From Nitrospirota bacterium (GTDB taxonomy: Bacteria > Nitrospirota > Nitrospiria > Nitrospirales > UBA8639): a stretch of DNA of 38,977 nt. The first letter of the stretch is position 1; every line of letters begins with the position of its first letter. The stretch is from positions 1 to 38,977 of the forward strand of contig RFGF01000109.1 of the NCBI GenBank assembly GCA_003695915.1, given 5' to 3'. Of the stretch, positions 1-7,050 are shown in pieces. The position numbers were made by a program, and so were the translations under genes. Under the pieces are notes generated by a model, which worked only from the letters and a program-made list of their open reading frames with translations, was not told where the DNA came from and did no database searches.

Positions 1-603
1 CAGAACGTACGCAAAGCCCTGGCGATCGCCGAAGCCATCGCCCCTTGCGTCCTCTGGCTCGACGAAATCGAAAAAGCCATCGGCGGCCATGCCTCATCGG
101 CCGCCACCGACAGCGGCGTGACCCTCGGCATGGTGGGTACCCTGCTCACCTGGATGCAGGAATTCACAGGCCAGGTATTGGTCATGGCCACCTGCAACGA
201 CTACCAAAAACTTCCAGCCGAGTTCACCCGCGCTGGCCGCTTCGATGAACGGTTCTTTGTCGATCTTCCTTCGAATGACGAACGGCTCGAGATCGCGACG
301 ATCCATCTCCGCCGGTACCTCGAAAAGGACCAGGCTGAATCGTTCGCGCAACTTCTGGTTCCCCTCACCAATCGCTGGACCGGCGCCGAGATCGAGCAAT
401 GCGTGAAAAGCGCCGCCCGGCGAACCCGCAAGCATTTAACTGACGGCGCGCTCAAGGAGGCTGCCGCCAGTATCCGGCCGCTCGCGCAAACGAAAGGGCC
501 GGAAATCGACGCACTCCGGCAATGGGCGCACGACACCTTGCGGATGGCGAACGCCGCCCCTATCATGATCCCGCACTCGGGACGGAAGCTGCGCCATGCG
601 TGA
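1..603 (+). CDS. Ycf46-like AAA+ ATPase, C-terminal part (5' end outside window)
   Basis: The reading frame is open from base 1, so the N-terminus and Walker A lie outside the window. Visible are Walker B (VLWLDEIEKAIG, about residues 17-28 of the fragment), a sensor-1 region (VLVMATCNDYQKLP) and the GRFDE arginine segment, followed by a small C-terminal helical lid. The order and wording match the Ycf46-like AAA+ family, whose substrate in bacteria is not established. The gene overlaps the next one by 8 bp, so the two are probably co-translated. A DUF1257/DUF2997-type gene, a frequent partner of this ATPase family, lies about 14 kb downstream on the same strand. Family assignment is good; the function is not known. 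Confidence 0.85.
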   Translation, partial: QNVRKALAIAEAIAPCVLWLDEIEKAIGGHASSAATDSGVTLGMVGTLLTWMQEFTGQVLVMATCNDYQKLPAEFTRAGRFDERFFVDLPSNDERLEIATIHLRRYLEKDQAESFAQLLVPLTNRWTGAEIEQCVKSAARRTRKHLTDGALKEAAASIRPLAQTKGPEIDALRQWAHDTLRMANAAPIMIPHSGRKLRHA

Positions 604-1201
604 GACCATCGACATCAACACCTGTCGGGCGGCGGCGGAACGCGGACACGTCCAGGCCCAAGTGCTCATGGGTTGGGCGTGCGAGCATGGACACGGCGTT
701 CCCCGCGATCTCTCGCTTGCTGCTTCCTGGTATCGACGAGCCGCAGAGCAGGGCGATGCGCTCGCTCAAGGCAAACTCGGATTGTTCTATGCCGAGGGGC
801 GCGGGGTGCCCAAAGATAAAACGCGCGCCATCGAGTGGTATCAGCGTGCTGCCGATCAGGGACTCCTGGCCGCCCAACTAGCTCTCGGCATCATGTACAC
901 GCAAGGCCGGGGCGTTCCGCGGGATCATGGCCAAGCCGCCACATGGCTTCAGCAGGCCGCCGAACGCGGCGATCCCGATGCCCAATACATGCTCGGACTG
1001 CTGTATGCCGAAGGGCGCGGTGTCACCCGCGACTATTCCCTGGCGGCTTATTGGTGGCAGACCGCCGGCATCCGCTACCTCCGCACAGGACAACCGGATA
1101 AAGCCCGCTGTTGCGCGCTCGCCATCACCCTACTCGCGCCGTACCTTCCAGACCCTTCGTTCGGCAACGATCTTTTCGCCCAAATTACCTTTCACCCGTA
1201 A
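596..1201 (+). CDS. Sel1-like (TPR-type) repeat protein
   Basis: A 201-residue protein made almost entirely of Sel1-like repeats. Four units of 36 residues start near residues 24, 60, 96 and 132, each with the LG.xY..GxGVPxD...A..W...AA..G signature. Such solenoids bind other proteins. No signal peptide is visible, so it is probably cytoplasmic here. The start ATG overlaps the end of the AAA+ gene by 8 bp, which suggests an adaptor for that ATPase (inference). The last 45 residues leave the repeat pattern and contain a cysteine pair. Repeat identity is certain; the partner is a guess from context. Confidence 0.9.
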   Translation: MRETIDINTCRAAAERGHVQAQVLMGWACEHGHGVPRDLSLAASWYRRAAEQGDALAQGKLGLFYAEGRGVPKDKTRAIEWYQRAADQGLLAAQLALGIMYTQGRGVPRDHGQAATWLQQAAERGDPDAQYMLGLLYAEGRGVTRDYSLAAYWWQTAGIRYLRTGQPDKARCCALAITLLAPYLPDPSFGNDLFAQITFHP

Positions 1202-1206
1202 ATCGC

Positions 1207-2265
1207 ATGTCGCATCCGCCGGCCCTCCACCGCTCACAACGTATTCTCCAAGCCGTAGGTCGCCGCTATCCGACATTGTGGCGACTGGTCGATCAGATGC
1301 GGAGCGATCGGGGAAAAGCCCTTCCTGCCTGGCCCGAATGGTGCTTCGTTCCCCTTCACGGTATCGTTGCCATCATCTCCGGGGGACGCCAGCTTCCGAT
1401 CGACCGCATCCATCATGTGGGGATCGTGGGCGCTCTTGCGGCTTGGCGGCCGACACAAGGCATCTATCGCTTCGATCCGGATCTCTATCGCGCCCTCATC
1501 GACACCCCGCTCGATCGCGCCTTGCCGGTCGAGCACTTCTATCATCTGCCGGAATGGTCGGTGTACATCGAAACTCCAGGGATGACATGGCCATCCGGCA
1601 GCGCGCCCCGCCCTGTTCATGGATTTTGGACGTATCTCGATTGGGATATACGCCGTCCCGACGCGCCGCATCATGAGCTTCGCCTTGTTCTCGATACGGC
1701 CGTGACACCGGATCAGGCGCTCGATCCCGAGCACGGCTGCCTATCCATTCCCATGATCCTGGGGAACGGGACCTTGATGGATGCCCTCGACCGGATGGCC
1801 GAGAGCGCCGCCCTCCAAACCGAACGGCACGGCCTTTCGCCAATCACAAGGCCTCAGTCGTTTTCGCCGCTCACCGAGCAACTTGCTTCCATGATCAGCC
1901 TGATGCTGTATCTTGCCTCGGAACAGCCAGATTTCGATCCGCAGGGACAGCGACCGCAGATCCCCGTACCCACGAAAACTAAAGCTGGCCCGCGGTGGTT
2001 TCCCCCAGATCAACCCCGAACCTGGGACGTGGGGCTTCGTATCGGCCATGCGCTCCGGCACGCCCAAACCCATACGACATCACCCGAGACGGATTCTTCC
2101 CTCTCAACGCGCGCTCGCCCGCGCCCGCATATCCGCCGCGCTCACTGGCATACCTACCGCATCGGACCGGGGCGGGAGGCGGCCCAACTCAAATGGCTTC
2201 CGCCGATCCCTATCAACCTCGACAATCTCGACAAGCTTCCAGCCACCATTCGACCGGTCCGTTAA
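1207..2265 (+). CDS. AcrVA2-like protein (putative anti-CRISPR relative)
   Basis: A 352-residue cytoplasmic protein. The ATG at 1207, five bases after the Sel1 stop, is preferred over an in-frame upstream alternative inside that gene. An early aromatic block with AWPEWCFVP (near residue 41) and a C-terminal block with RAHWHTYRIGPGR followed by KWLPPIPIN resemble AcrVA2-family proteins. AcrVA2 was first found as an inhibitor of Cas12a production, and homologues occur on many plasmids and mobile elements. The match is from recalled family motifs, not a search. It sits in a three-gene run with the AAA+ and Sel1 genes. No cas gene is visible in the window. It could be a family member with a different target. 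Confidence 0.55.
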   Translation: MSHPPALHRSQRILQAVGRRYPTLWRLVDQMRSDRGKALPAWPEWCFVPLHGIVAIISGGRQLPIDRIHHVGIVGALAAWRPTQGIYRFDPDLYRALIDTPLDRALPVEHFYHLPEWSVYIETPGMTWPSGSAPRPVHGFWTYLDWDIRRPDAPHHELRLVLDTAVTPDQALDPEHGCLSIPMILGNGTLMDALDRMAESAALQTERHGLSPITRPQSFSPLTEQLASMISLMLYLASEQPDFDPQGQRPQIPVPTKTKAGPRWFPPDQPRTWDVGLRIGHALRHAQTHTTSPETDSSLSTRARPRPHIRRAHWHTYRIGPGREAAQLKWLPPIPINLDNLDKLPATIRPVR

Positions 2266-2322
2266 CCCCATCGAGCGTCATCCCGTATGTTCTTTTTCAA
2301 ACAACACGGGAGGACGCGCACG

Positions 2323-3210
2323 ATGTTTCTTCGTATTTCGCTCTGGCTCTGTTTGCTGATTCTACCTGCATCGGCCCAAGCTACCGTCTTTGCCACGCTT
2401 GAGCCGGGGTGGCACCGCACGCATCTGTTCTGGGCAATCGGCCCTGCCACGAATTTTCCGATCTCAGAACTGTCTTTTGATTCCCATGGTCCCGCCGCCA
2501 TCGGGCGCCTCACATGGATTGCACCCGAGCACGGCTGGCTCATTCAGGGACAGATTCGCGGGGCGTATCATCTGGACGGCGATGTCACTGACGAAGATTT
2601 TTTGTTTCCCAACCACACAGGGCTGTTTTCGCGAAGTGAAAGCCGCATCGACGGCCACCTGGGATTCAGCCTCGATCTCGATGCCGGCTGGCGGTTCTGG
2701 AAGAGTTCAAGAGTCTGGGGGTACTTCATGGGCGGGTTCTTCTTCGACCAGCAACGATTCCGCATCACCGACGGCGTGCAGGTCGTGCCCGACTCCGGCG
2801 CGTTTGCCGGCCTCAATTCGGATTATCGCGCCCGGTGGTATGGCCCCAGCGTGGGCCTGAGACTCTTGGGCCTGCTCCGCCCGCTTCCGTTTCACCTCGA
2901 GCTTCAAGGGCGCTATTACCCGCACACCATCTATCGTGGACGCGGACTCTGGAACCTCCGTACCGATTTCGCGCAATCTCCCAGCTTCGAACACGAAGCC
3001 ACCGGCCATGGCGGCATCCTGCAACTTCATCTTCGCTGGCCGTTCCATCCGCAAGCCGGGTTGCAGGTCGGATGGACCGCCGTTTTCCTCCGTGCCGATG
3101 AGGGCACGGACCGCACGTTTTTTGCCGATGGCACGCAGGACACCACAGGCCTCCTCGAGGTTTCCCAAGACCAGCATGTGTTCGCCGTGGGATTGCTCTA
3201 TCGATTTTGA
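2323..3210 (+). CDS. Outer-membrane beta-barrel protein
   Basis: The chosen start is 2323, because GGAGG lies just upstream and the product then begins directly with a signal peptide (MFLRISLWLCLLILPASAQA). An in-frame ATG at 2287 would put 12 charged residues in front of it. The mature part has alternating hydrophobic and aromatic beta-strand stretches (for example LGFSLDLDAGWRFW) and ends in LLYRF, with the C-terminal aromatic residue typical of barrels recognised by the BAM machinery. The fold resembles omptin-like or Protochlamydia-type outer membrane proteins. I see no catalytic signature that proves a protease. Substrate and function are unknown. Confidence 0.7.
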   Translation: MFLRISLWLCLLILPASAQATVFATLEPGWHRTHLFWAIGPATNFPISELSFDSHGPAAIGRLTWIAPEHGWLIQGQIRGAYHLDGDVTDEDFLFPNHTGLFSRSESRIDGHLGFSLDLDAGWRFWKSSRVWGYFMGGFFFDQQRFRITDGVQVVPDSGAFAGLNSDYRARWYGPSVGLRLLGLLRPLPFHLELQGRYYPHTIYRGRGLWNLRTDFAQSPSFEHEATGHGGILQLHLRWPFHPQAGLQVGWTAVFLRADEGTDRTFFADGTQDTTGLLEVSQDQHVFAVGLLYRF

Positions 3211-3227
3211 GAGACCACAAAGGACCC

Positions 3228-3689
3228 ATGATCCGTCTTTTAGCCATGTTGCTTGCCCATATCCTTCTTGCCATCCCGGCATTCGCCTTCGAATGCTTAC
3301 CGCTTTCGCTTTTCGAGGAAGCCGGAAACGCCTCGCACGTGCCTATCCTGCGCCTGATACGCCCAATCGATCCCCACCCATTCCAGCTTCAGGAAGGCGG
3401 GATTCCCGGACAAGCCTGGAGCGCGATTCCGCACGAAATCCTCAAAGACGCCAATGATACTCTCAGCCGGCGCACACCCATAATCGTATGGATGCCGGGC
3501 GATCCAGCTTTCCTTCCTCCGCTCCATCAAGGCAATCTTGTTTTCGCGCTGCTTGCTCCGTTTCCATCGACCAAATCCTTTCCGGTTTTCTCGCTCAGCA
3601 GTCGCGGATGCCTTCCGCCGATCCGAAACCTCAGCCTCCATCCCTGGACGGAACGCGAACAGCAGGACCTCGCAACCCTGTTTCGTTAA
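3228..3689 (+). CDS. Secreted hypothetical protein
   Basis: A 153-residue product with a clear signal peptide (MIRLLAMLLAHILLAIPAFA) followed by a short mature domain with two cysteines. The ATG at 3228 is preceded by AAAGGA. It lies 17 bases after the barrel gene and may share its transcript. An IVWMPGDPAF segment and a proline-rich centre are visible, but I recognise no family. The pattern looks like an element-borne periplasmic protein, possibly connected with conjugative surface structures (speculation). Confidence 0.6.
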   Translation: MIRLLAMLLAHILLAIPAFAFECLPLSLFEEAGNASHVPILRLIRPIDPHPFQLQEGGIPGQAWSAIPHEILKDANDTLSRRTPIIVWMPGDPAFLPPLHQGNLVFALLAPFPSTKSFPVFSLSSRGCLPPIRNLSLHPWTEREQQDLATLFR

Positions 3690-3712
3690 CTCGTCCCACA
3701 AGGAGTCTTGCG

Positions 3713-4123
3713 ATGGCCAATTACATTGCCCTATGTCGCTCCAATTATTTCGCTGTCCGCAATCCCGATGACTTTCGGCAATTCTGCCAAGACTGGGGTC
3801 TTGGCTGTATTTCAAAAAAAGACACAGACACCGCGCAGGAACTCTTTGGCTTCGTTAATAACGACGGCGGTATTCCAGCTTTCAGATACGACAGCAAAAC
3901 CAACGATTTCGTCGAAGATACTCTCTTCGAGCATCTCGCCGGCCACATTCAGCCGGGCTGGGTCGCTATCGTACAAGAAGTCGGCTTCGAGAAGCTCCGC
4001 TATCTCGTCGGCTATGCCGTTGCCGTCTCATGCGATGGCGAGCTCGAAACCGTTGCGCTTTCTAACATCTACGCGCTCGCCGCCGAGCATGCCGAATTTC
4101 CAATCACCCCTTGCGAATATTGA
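3713..4123 (+). CDS. Conserved small protein of mobile elements, function unknown
   Basis: A 136-residue acidic soluble protein. The start at 3713 has AAGGAG 8-9 bases upstream. It opens with ANYIALCRSNYFAVRNPDDF, a beginning I associate with small proteins common in plasmid and ICE cargo regions, and ends shortly after an LSNIYALAAEHAEF segment. There are no membrane segments or catalytic motifs. It is spaced normally from the secreted gene upstream and is followed by a truncated membrane ORF. I can offer no function. Confidence 0.65.
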   Translation: MANYIALCRSNYFAVRNPDDFRQFCQDWGLGCISKKDTDTAQELFGFVNNDGGIPAFRYDSKTNDFVEDTLFEHLAGHIQPGWVAIVQEVGFEKLRYLVGYAVAVSCDGELETVALSNIYALAAEHAEFPITPCEY

Positions 4124-4134
4124 GGAGATACCGG

Positions 4135-4296
4135 TATGGGGGAACTTTTCGTTGCCATTGCCGCCACCGCTCTGGTTGCACTCATTCTTTGGAAAGCGGC
4201 GATCATCTCGTGGTTAAAGATTCCTCCACGACCTGGCGGATATATTTCTGGTAGGACATGCCTTTCCGGGCGGCTTTTTTCCGTACCTCTTTGAGC
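4135..4296 (+). pseudogene. Small membrane protein ORF, 3' part replaced
   Basis: ATG at 4135 with GGAGAT upstream encodes a hydrophobic N-terminal helix (GELFVAIAATALVALILW, residues 2-19). After about residue 25 the frame runs antisense through the convergent brnA gene, and the product loses any sensible composition before stopping near 4296. This looks like the 5' end of a one-helix membrane protein whose remainder was lost when the BrnT/BrnA module was inserted. Low certainty: it may never have been longer. Confidence 0.35.
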
Positions 4297-4454
4297 AATT
4301 CCGGCGGAAAGCGCAGATTGACCTTTTCGGTTTTCGGTAAAAACTCGAACGTCACGCGCTGTGCCTTGCGCGGATCGATATAATCGGTCAGGTCCTGCTC
4401 AAGGAAGTCTTCGGCTTCCTTGTCGGATTTAAATTTTGGAGCTTTTTTCTTCAT
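4203..4454 (-). CDS. brnA: BrnA/CopG-type antitoxin
   Basis: An 83-residue protein with a lysine-rich start and a C-terminal ribbon-helix-helix-like region (KVNLRFPPELLKEVRKKAAR, then GMSYQKYIRQVVEESL). This is the layout of BrnA antitoxins, which bind their own operator and neutralise BrnT. Its start lies inside the end of the upstream toxin gene (26-bp overlap), as is usual for this module with the toxin first. The module is convergent with the main + strand gene array. The antitoxin frame is intact. Confidence 0.85.
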   Translation of the reverse strand: MKKKAPKFKSDKEAEDFLEQDLTDYIDPRKAQRVTFEFLPKTEKVNLRFPPELLKEVRKKAARKGMSYQKYIRQVVEESLTTR

Positions 4455-4733
4455 ATTCCCTTGCCTCCTTCTCGTGCATGTAACGGGCGCTGATCGGCCT
4501 TATCAGCGTTTCACCTTCCTTGATGCGGAAGGTAAACGCCACAAACATAGGCCGTCCCCTGGCAGGGGAGGGGCCATAGGCGATATAGCGTTCCTCAGAC
4601 TGGGAATGGTGGATATCCGGCATCACGAAGACGCTTTCCTGCCGGAAAAACGCTTCAATCTCCGTCAGGGCCAGACCGTGCTTGCGGCACTTGCGCCGGT
4701 TGCCGGTATCCAATCAAATCCCAGAACCTGCAT
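4429..4733 (-). CDS. brnT: BrnT-type RNase toxin, with a probable frameshift near its N-terminus
   Basis: BrnT is a small ribonuclease toxin. The body is intact: KHGLALTEIEAFF, HSQSEERYIAYG and the closing ISARYMHEKEAREYEE motif. The natural start appears to be the ATG at 4733 (MQVLGFDW), but that frame ends early. The conserved FDWD..KC.KHG beginning is restored only if one G is added to the GG at about 4714, after the TGG codon. As written, translation could start at TTG 4713 and give a 94-residue protein lacking the first beta strand. So the toxin is either slightly truncated or frameshifted. Confidence 0.75.
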
Positions 4734-4738
4734 ATTTT

Positions 4739-4767
4739 ATATTATCATAAGCCTATGCTTTTGTCCA
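4739..4767 (-). promoter_or_regulatory. Promoter of brnT-brnA
   Basis: Reading the minus strand, TGGACA (4762-4767) is followed after exactly 17 bases by TAATAT (4739-4744), a good sigma-70 pair. The predicted start of transcription falls within a base or two of the ATG at 4733, so the native mRNA may be leaderless. The spacer holds an imperfect palindrome (CATAAG/CTATG) that could be the BrnA operator. Confidence 0.55.
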
Positions 4768-4860
4768 TACAAATGTCAACACATCCTTTACCCGCCCGCC
4801 GGATCGGCATCTTCCACCAGTTCCCAGTCGCCGTAATAGGCCGTGTCCGGAACGCTCAGC

Positions 4861-4895
4861 GTCAACCACCCTCCCTGAAGGGAGGGGTGGTTGAC
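4861..4895. repeat. Transposon-end-like hairpin
   Basis: GTCAACCACC-CTCCC pairs with GGGAG-GGGTGGTTGAC around a TGAA loop, with one bulged base. Together with 9166-9190 and the hairpin after iscB (37981-38000), it has the form of an IS200/IS605- or IscB-type right end: a short-loop hairpin followed by a G run. The stomatin-like coding sequence starts exactly where it ends, which marks a junction. Confidence 0.5.
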
Positions 4896-5217
4896 CGTGC
4901 CGCAACAGCAGGCGTTCGTCGTCGAACGGTTGGGCAAATACTCCTCCACGCTTGGTGCCGGCTTCCACCTTCTCATTCCGTTTCTCGATGTGGTCCGCTA
5001 CCGGCATACACTCAAAGAAGAAGCTATCGACATCCCAGCACAAACCTGCATCACGAGGGACAACGTGCAAGTGACCGTCGATGGCATTTTGTATCTGAAG
5101 GTACTCGATCCAGAGCGCGCCTCGTACGGCATCACCGATTACCGGTTTGCCGTTTCGCAACTGGCTCAAACCACGCTTCGAAGCGAAATCGGCAAGCTGG
5201 ATCTGGATAAACCCTTT
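4896..5217 (+). pseudogene. Stomatin/SPFH (band 7) protein, N-terminal-half fragment
   Basis: The frame reads VPQQQAFVVERLGKYSSTLG, then ITRDNVQVTVDGILYLKVLDP and LAQTTLRSEIGKLDLDK, the first half of the SPFH domain of stomatin-like membrane scaffold proteins (QmcA type). It lacks the first ~25 residues with the membrane anchor, replaced by the hairpin ending at 4895. It stops after DLDKPFKEVIP, where an intact family member continues with the FEERE motif. A second piece of such a gene is at 9195-9492. The ~60-70 residues between the two pieces are absent from the window. Confidence 0.85.
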
Positions 5218-5238
5218 AAGGAGGTGATACCTTGAACG
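5218..5238. repeat. Shared junction motif, copy A
   Basis: AAGGAGGTGAT-ACC-TTGAACG matches 9495-9516 at 20 of 22 aligned positions. Each copy lies at the 3' edge of a stomatin fragment and is followed directly by a stem-loop. The first 11 bases are a perfect anti-Shine-Dalgarno match, so it could be a ribosome binding site with a TTG start, or the edge of a mobile element. Confidence 0.6.
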
Positions 5239-5239
5239 T

Positions 5240-5279
5240 TTGATGTACTTTCCCGCTCTTAGGTAAGGGAGTACGTCAA
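5240..5279. terminator. Stem-loop after vapC, possible bidirectional terminator or element end
   Basis: TTGA-T-GTACT-TT-CCC (5240-5254) pairs with GGG-AGTAC-G-TCAA (5267-5279) around a 12-nt loop. The vapC stop codon (minus strand, 5276-5278) falls in one arm. There is no T-run, so terminator activity is uncertain. Its place next to the shared junction motif also fits a transposon end. Confidence 0.4.
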
Positions 5280-5658
5280 CTGACATAGGCAACTCCAGGA
5301 AGATCTTTGAGATCCGCGTCGCTCGTCACCACTTTGGCCCCATGATCCTGGCCTGTCGCGTACACAATGGCATCGGCCATGGCCAGGCCATGACGCAGGC
5401 TCAAGTCGGCGGCTAAGAAAGCGATCGATTCCGTGAGTGGGACGACCTGGGTTGCATTCAGTTGTCCCGCGAACAAGATCGCGGTCTCTTCGCCGCGCTC
5501 CCGCTTGATCTTTTTATAGACCTCGTACAGAATAATTGTCGGTGTGATGAGCTGCGCGGACGGCGTCAGGTAGGAGTCAGGTAGGAGGCGTATCGTTGGG
5601 CCAACGGTCCTACTGTGAAAAACTCAATCCAGCCGCTCGAGTCCACCAAGACCTTCAC
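5276..5658 (-). pseudogene. vapC: VapC-like PIN-domain toxin disrupted by an 11-bp tandem duplication
   Basis: GTG at 5658, preceded by GGGAAAGAAGG, opens VKVLVDSSGWIEFFTVG, the PIN-domain start with the first catalytic Asp. The frame then stops at RYASYLTPT. On the coding strand TCCTACCTGAC occurs twice in immediate tandem. Removing one copy restores LTPSAQLITPTIILYEVYKK and the rest of the gene (5476 down to 5276), with the MADAIVYATG and VTSDADLKDLPG acidic motifs. VapC toxins are RNases, so this lesion should remove activity. GTG overlaps the antitoxin stop (GTGA), the normal coupling. Confidence 0.8.
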
Positions 5659-5865
5659 AGCCGATCCTTCTTTCCCCGGATGTCCGTCGTGGACATCCCT
5701 TTGAGAGCTCCCTTCAGGGTCTTCAACGGCACCTCTGGGATGAGGGTAATTACCCCACCTTTTTCCGGCACCTGAAGATGCTGCTCGGGGACCAAGCGGA
5801 GTTTTTCCCTCACTTCCTTGGGAATCACGATCTGGAATTTGGAGAAATGGTCGTCGTGGCTATGG
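5655..5865 (-). pseudogene. AbrB/MazE-type antitoxin of the VapC, with lost start codon and frameshift
   Basis: The readable frame gives FQIVIPKEVREKLRLVPEQH and later GVITLIPEVPLKTLKGALKG, the swapped-hairpin AbrB-type antitoxin found with this VapC class. AAGGAGATTTCGACC is a good ribosome binding site, but the start that should follow is ATA. The upstream frame (ATA GCC ACG ACG ACC ATT TCT CCA) joins the downstream frame only if one A is added to the short A run in the Lys codon. Two independent lesions plus the vapC duplication indicate a dead module, unless the assembly is wrong. Confidence 0.7.
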
Positions 5866-5869
5866 TCGA

Positions 5870-6199
5870 AATCTCCTTACAAAAGCTTGATCGATCATCC
5901 TATCGTCATACTGCCATTGGATCAAAACCTTGCTTTGTGTCCTGACTGCAATCAGCCCCTCCTGCACGAGATTGCGCTATGGAGAGATCGTCCGGTTGAC
6001 CTGAGACCGGGTGCACTTGTAGCGAGGGATCATCACGCTGACGGCCGAGGACGCCAAGGCCAGAAAGCCCCGGAAAATATTGTGGTACCTGAATTGACAG
6101 AGGTATTCCGCGACTTGTATACAAGCCGAGCCCCAGTCGGAATCTGGCCTTTCTCCGCGTCCGAGAGTCCGGGTTCCGCCTTCGAGACTTTTCCAAGAT
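5870..6199. other. Gene-free stretch, nothing recognised
   Basis: About 330 bases between the broken antitoxin and the tRNA-like gene. Short open frames exist on both strands, but none has a ribosome binding site or recognisable residues. I see no strong hairpin. Confidence 0.4.
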
Positions 6200-6286
6200 G
6201 CCCCGATGGTGGAACTGGCAGACACGCCCAACTCAAAATCTGGTTCTCGCAAGAGAGTGGAAGTTCGACCCTCCCTCCGGGCACCA
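6200..6286 (+). tRNA. tRNA-Leu(CAA)-like, degenerate
   Basis: An 87-nt sequence with class II leucine tRNA layout. It has a D arm GTGG...CAC, an anticodon loop CTCAAAA giving CAA, a long variable arm TCTC-GCAA-GAGA, TTCGA in the T loop, and a 3' CCGGGCACCA that includes an encoded CCA. Base pairing is imperfect: one mismatch in the acceptor stem (C-C at pair 5), two in the anticodon stem and one in the T stem. The compact variable arm is intact. This looks like a decaying or duplicated tRNA gene, of the kind used or left behind by integrating elements, rather than a fully functional one. Confidence 0.65.
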
Positions 6287-6599
6287 AGCCATAGAATCAG
6301 GAGTCATTTATCTATCCTGCTCCTCTGAGCTGGTCGACACATTCCAGAGTGAGTGGATAGGCGCCACCACCCTCAATGAACGCGGTGTTTAGCTGAAGGG
6401 GTGCACCCGGAGGGCAGAGGAAAGCCTGTCTATTGTCTTGCAAGGGGATTACAAAGACTAAGTCGGTGGTCGAGCTCTGCCGCGGGCATCAGATGGCGCA
6501 GACCCCATACACACGTGTTGGGATCGGTTCCTGGTAGTCGGTGTGGCTGGTGGAGGCCTGGCCGCACGCAAGCTGGATGGGAGCGGCGGCGTGATGGCT
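6287..6599. other. Decayed stretch between tRNA-like gene and transposase remnant
   Basis: About 310 bases with no supported gene. The right part may hold the degraded first half of the IS3-type transposase that becomes readable from about 6625, but I could not place the first catalytic Asp motif in any frame. Confidence 0.35.
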
Positions 6600-6998
6600 G
6601 GTTATCTACAGTCACCGACAGGAGCAGGAGGCCGCTTTGGCAATGGAATTGCTGAAGGGCGTGCAGGGGCCGGCTTAAAGCTGGTTTCTGACAACGGGAG
6701 CCAACCGACGGCGACGGGCTTCATGGCCGCCATGAGCCTGTTGGAGATCGAGCAGGTCTTCACCAGCTCTGACAACCCCAAGGGGAATGCCGAGACCGAG
6801 CGGCTGATGCGCACGATCAAAGAGGAGCTGCTCTGGCTGCGGGAGTTCACGTATCTGGACGAGGCGCGATCGGCGGTCCGCCACTGGATCACGGTGGAGT
6901 ACAACGAGCGCTACGTCCACTCGAGCCTGTGGTACAAGAGCCCGCTCGAGTTCGAAGCGGCGCTCAGCGCGCCAGGAGCGGAACAAGCAGATGGCTAA
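6600..6998 (+). pseudogene. IS3-family transposase (orfB) remnant, frameshifted
   Basis: The C-terminal half of a DDE integrase domain. LKLVSDNGSQ carries the second Asp, and NPKGNAETERLMRTIKEEL holds the Glu, followed by YNERYVHSSLWYKSPLEFE. Just upstream, EAALAMELLKGVQGP is readable in the neighbouring frame, which ends in TAA at 6676, so a frameshift lies near 6672. The first catalytic Asp and the N-terminus are missing. The element can no longer transpose on its own. It lies 52 bases upstream of the TonB receptor. Confidence 0.8.
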
Positions 6999-7050
6999 GA
7001 TAACCTATGCGATGCACCTTAACAAGTCTTGACAAACGGAGAGCATTACG

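Noticed and set aside
5218-5238. Remnant of a 16S rRNA 3' end (reverse complement of the anti-Shine-Dalgarno)
   Set aside because: Only 11-14 bases match and no other rRNA sequence is near; a ribosome binding site or element end is simpler.
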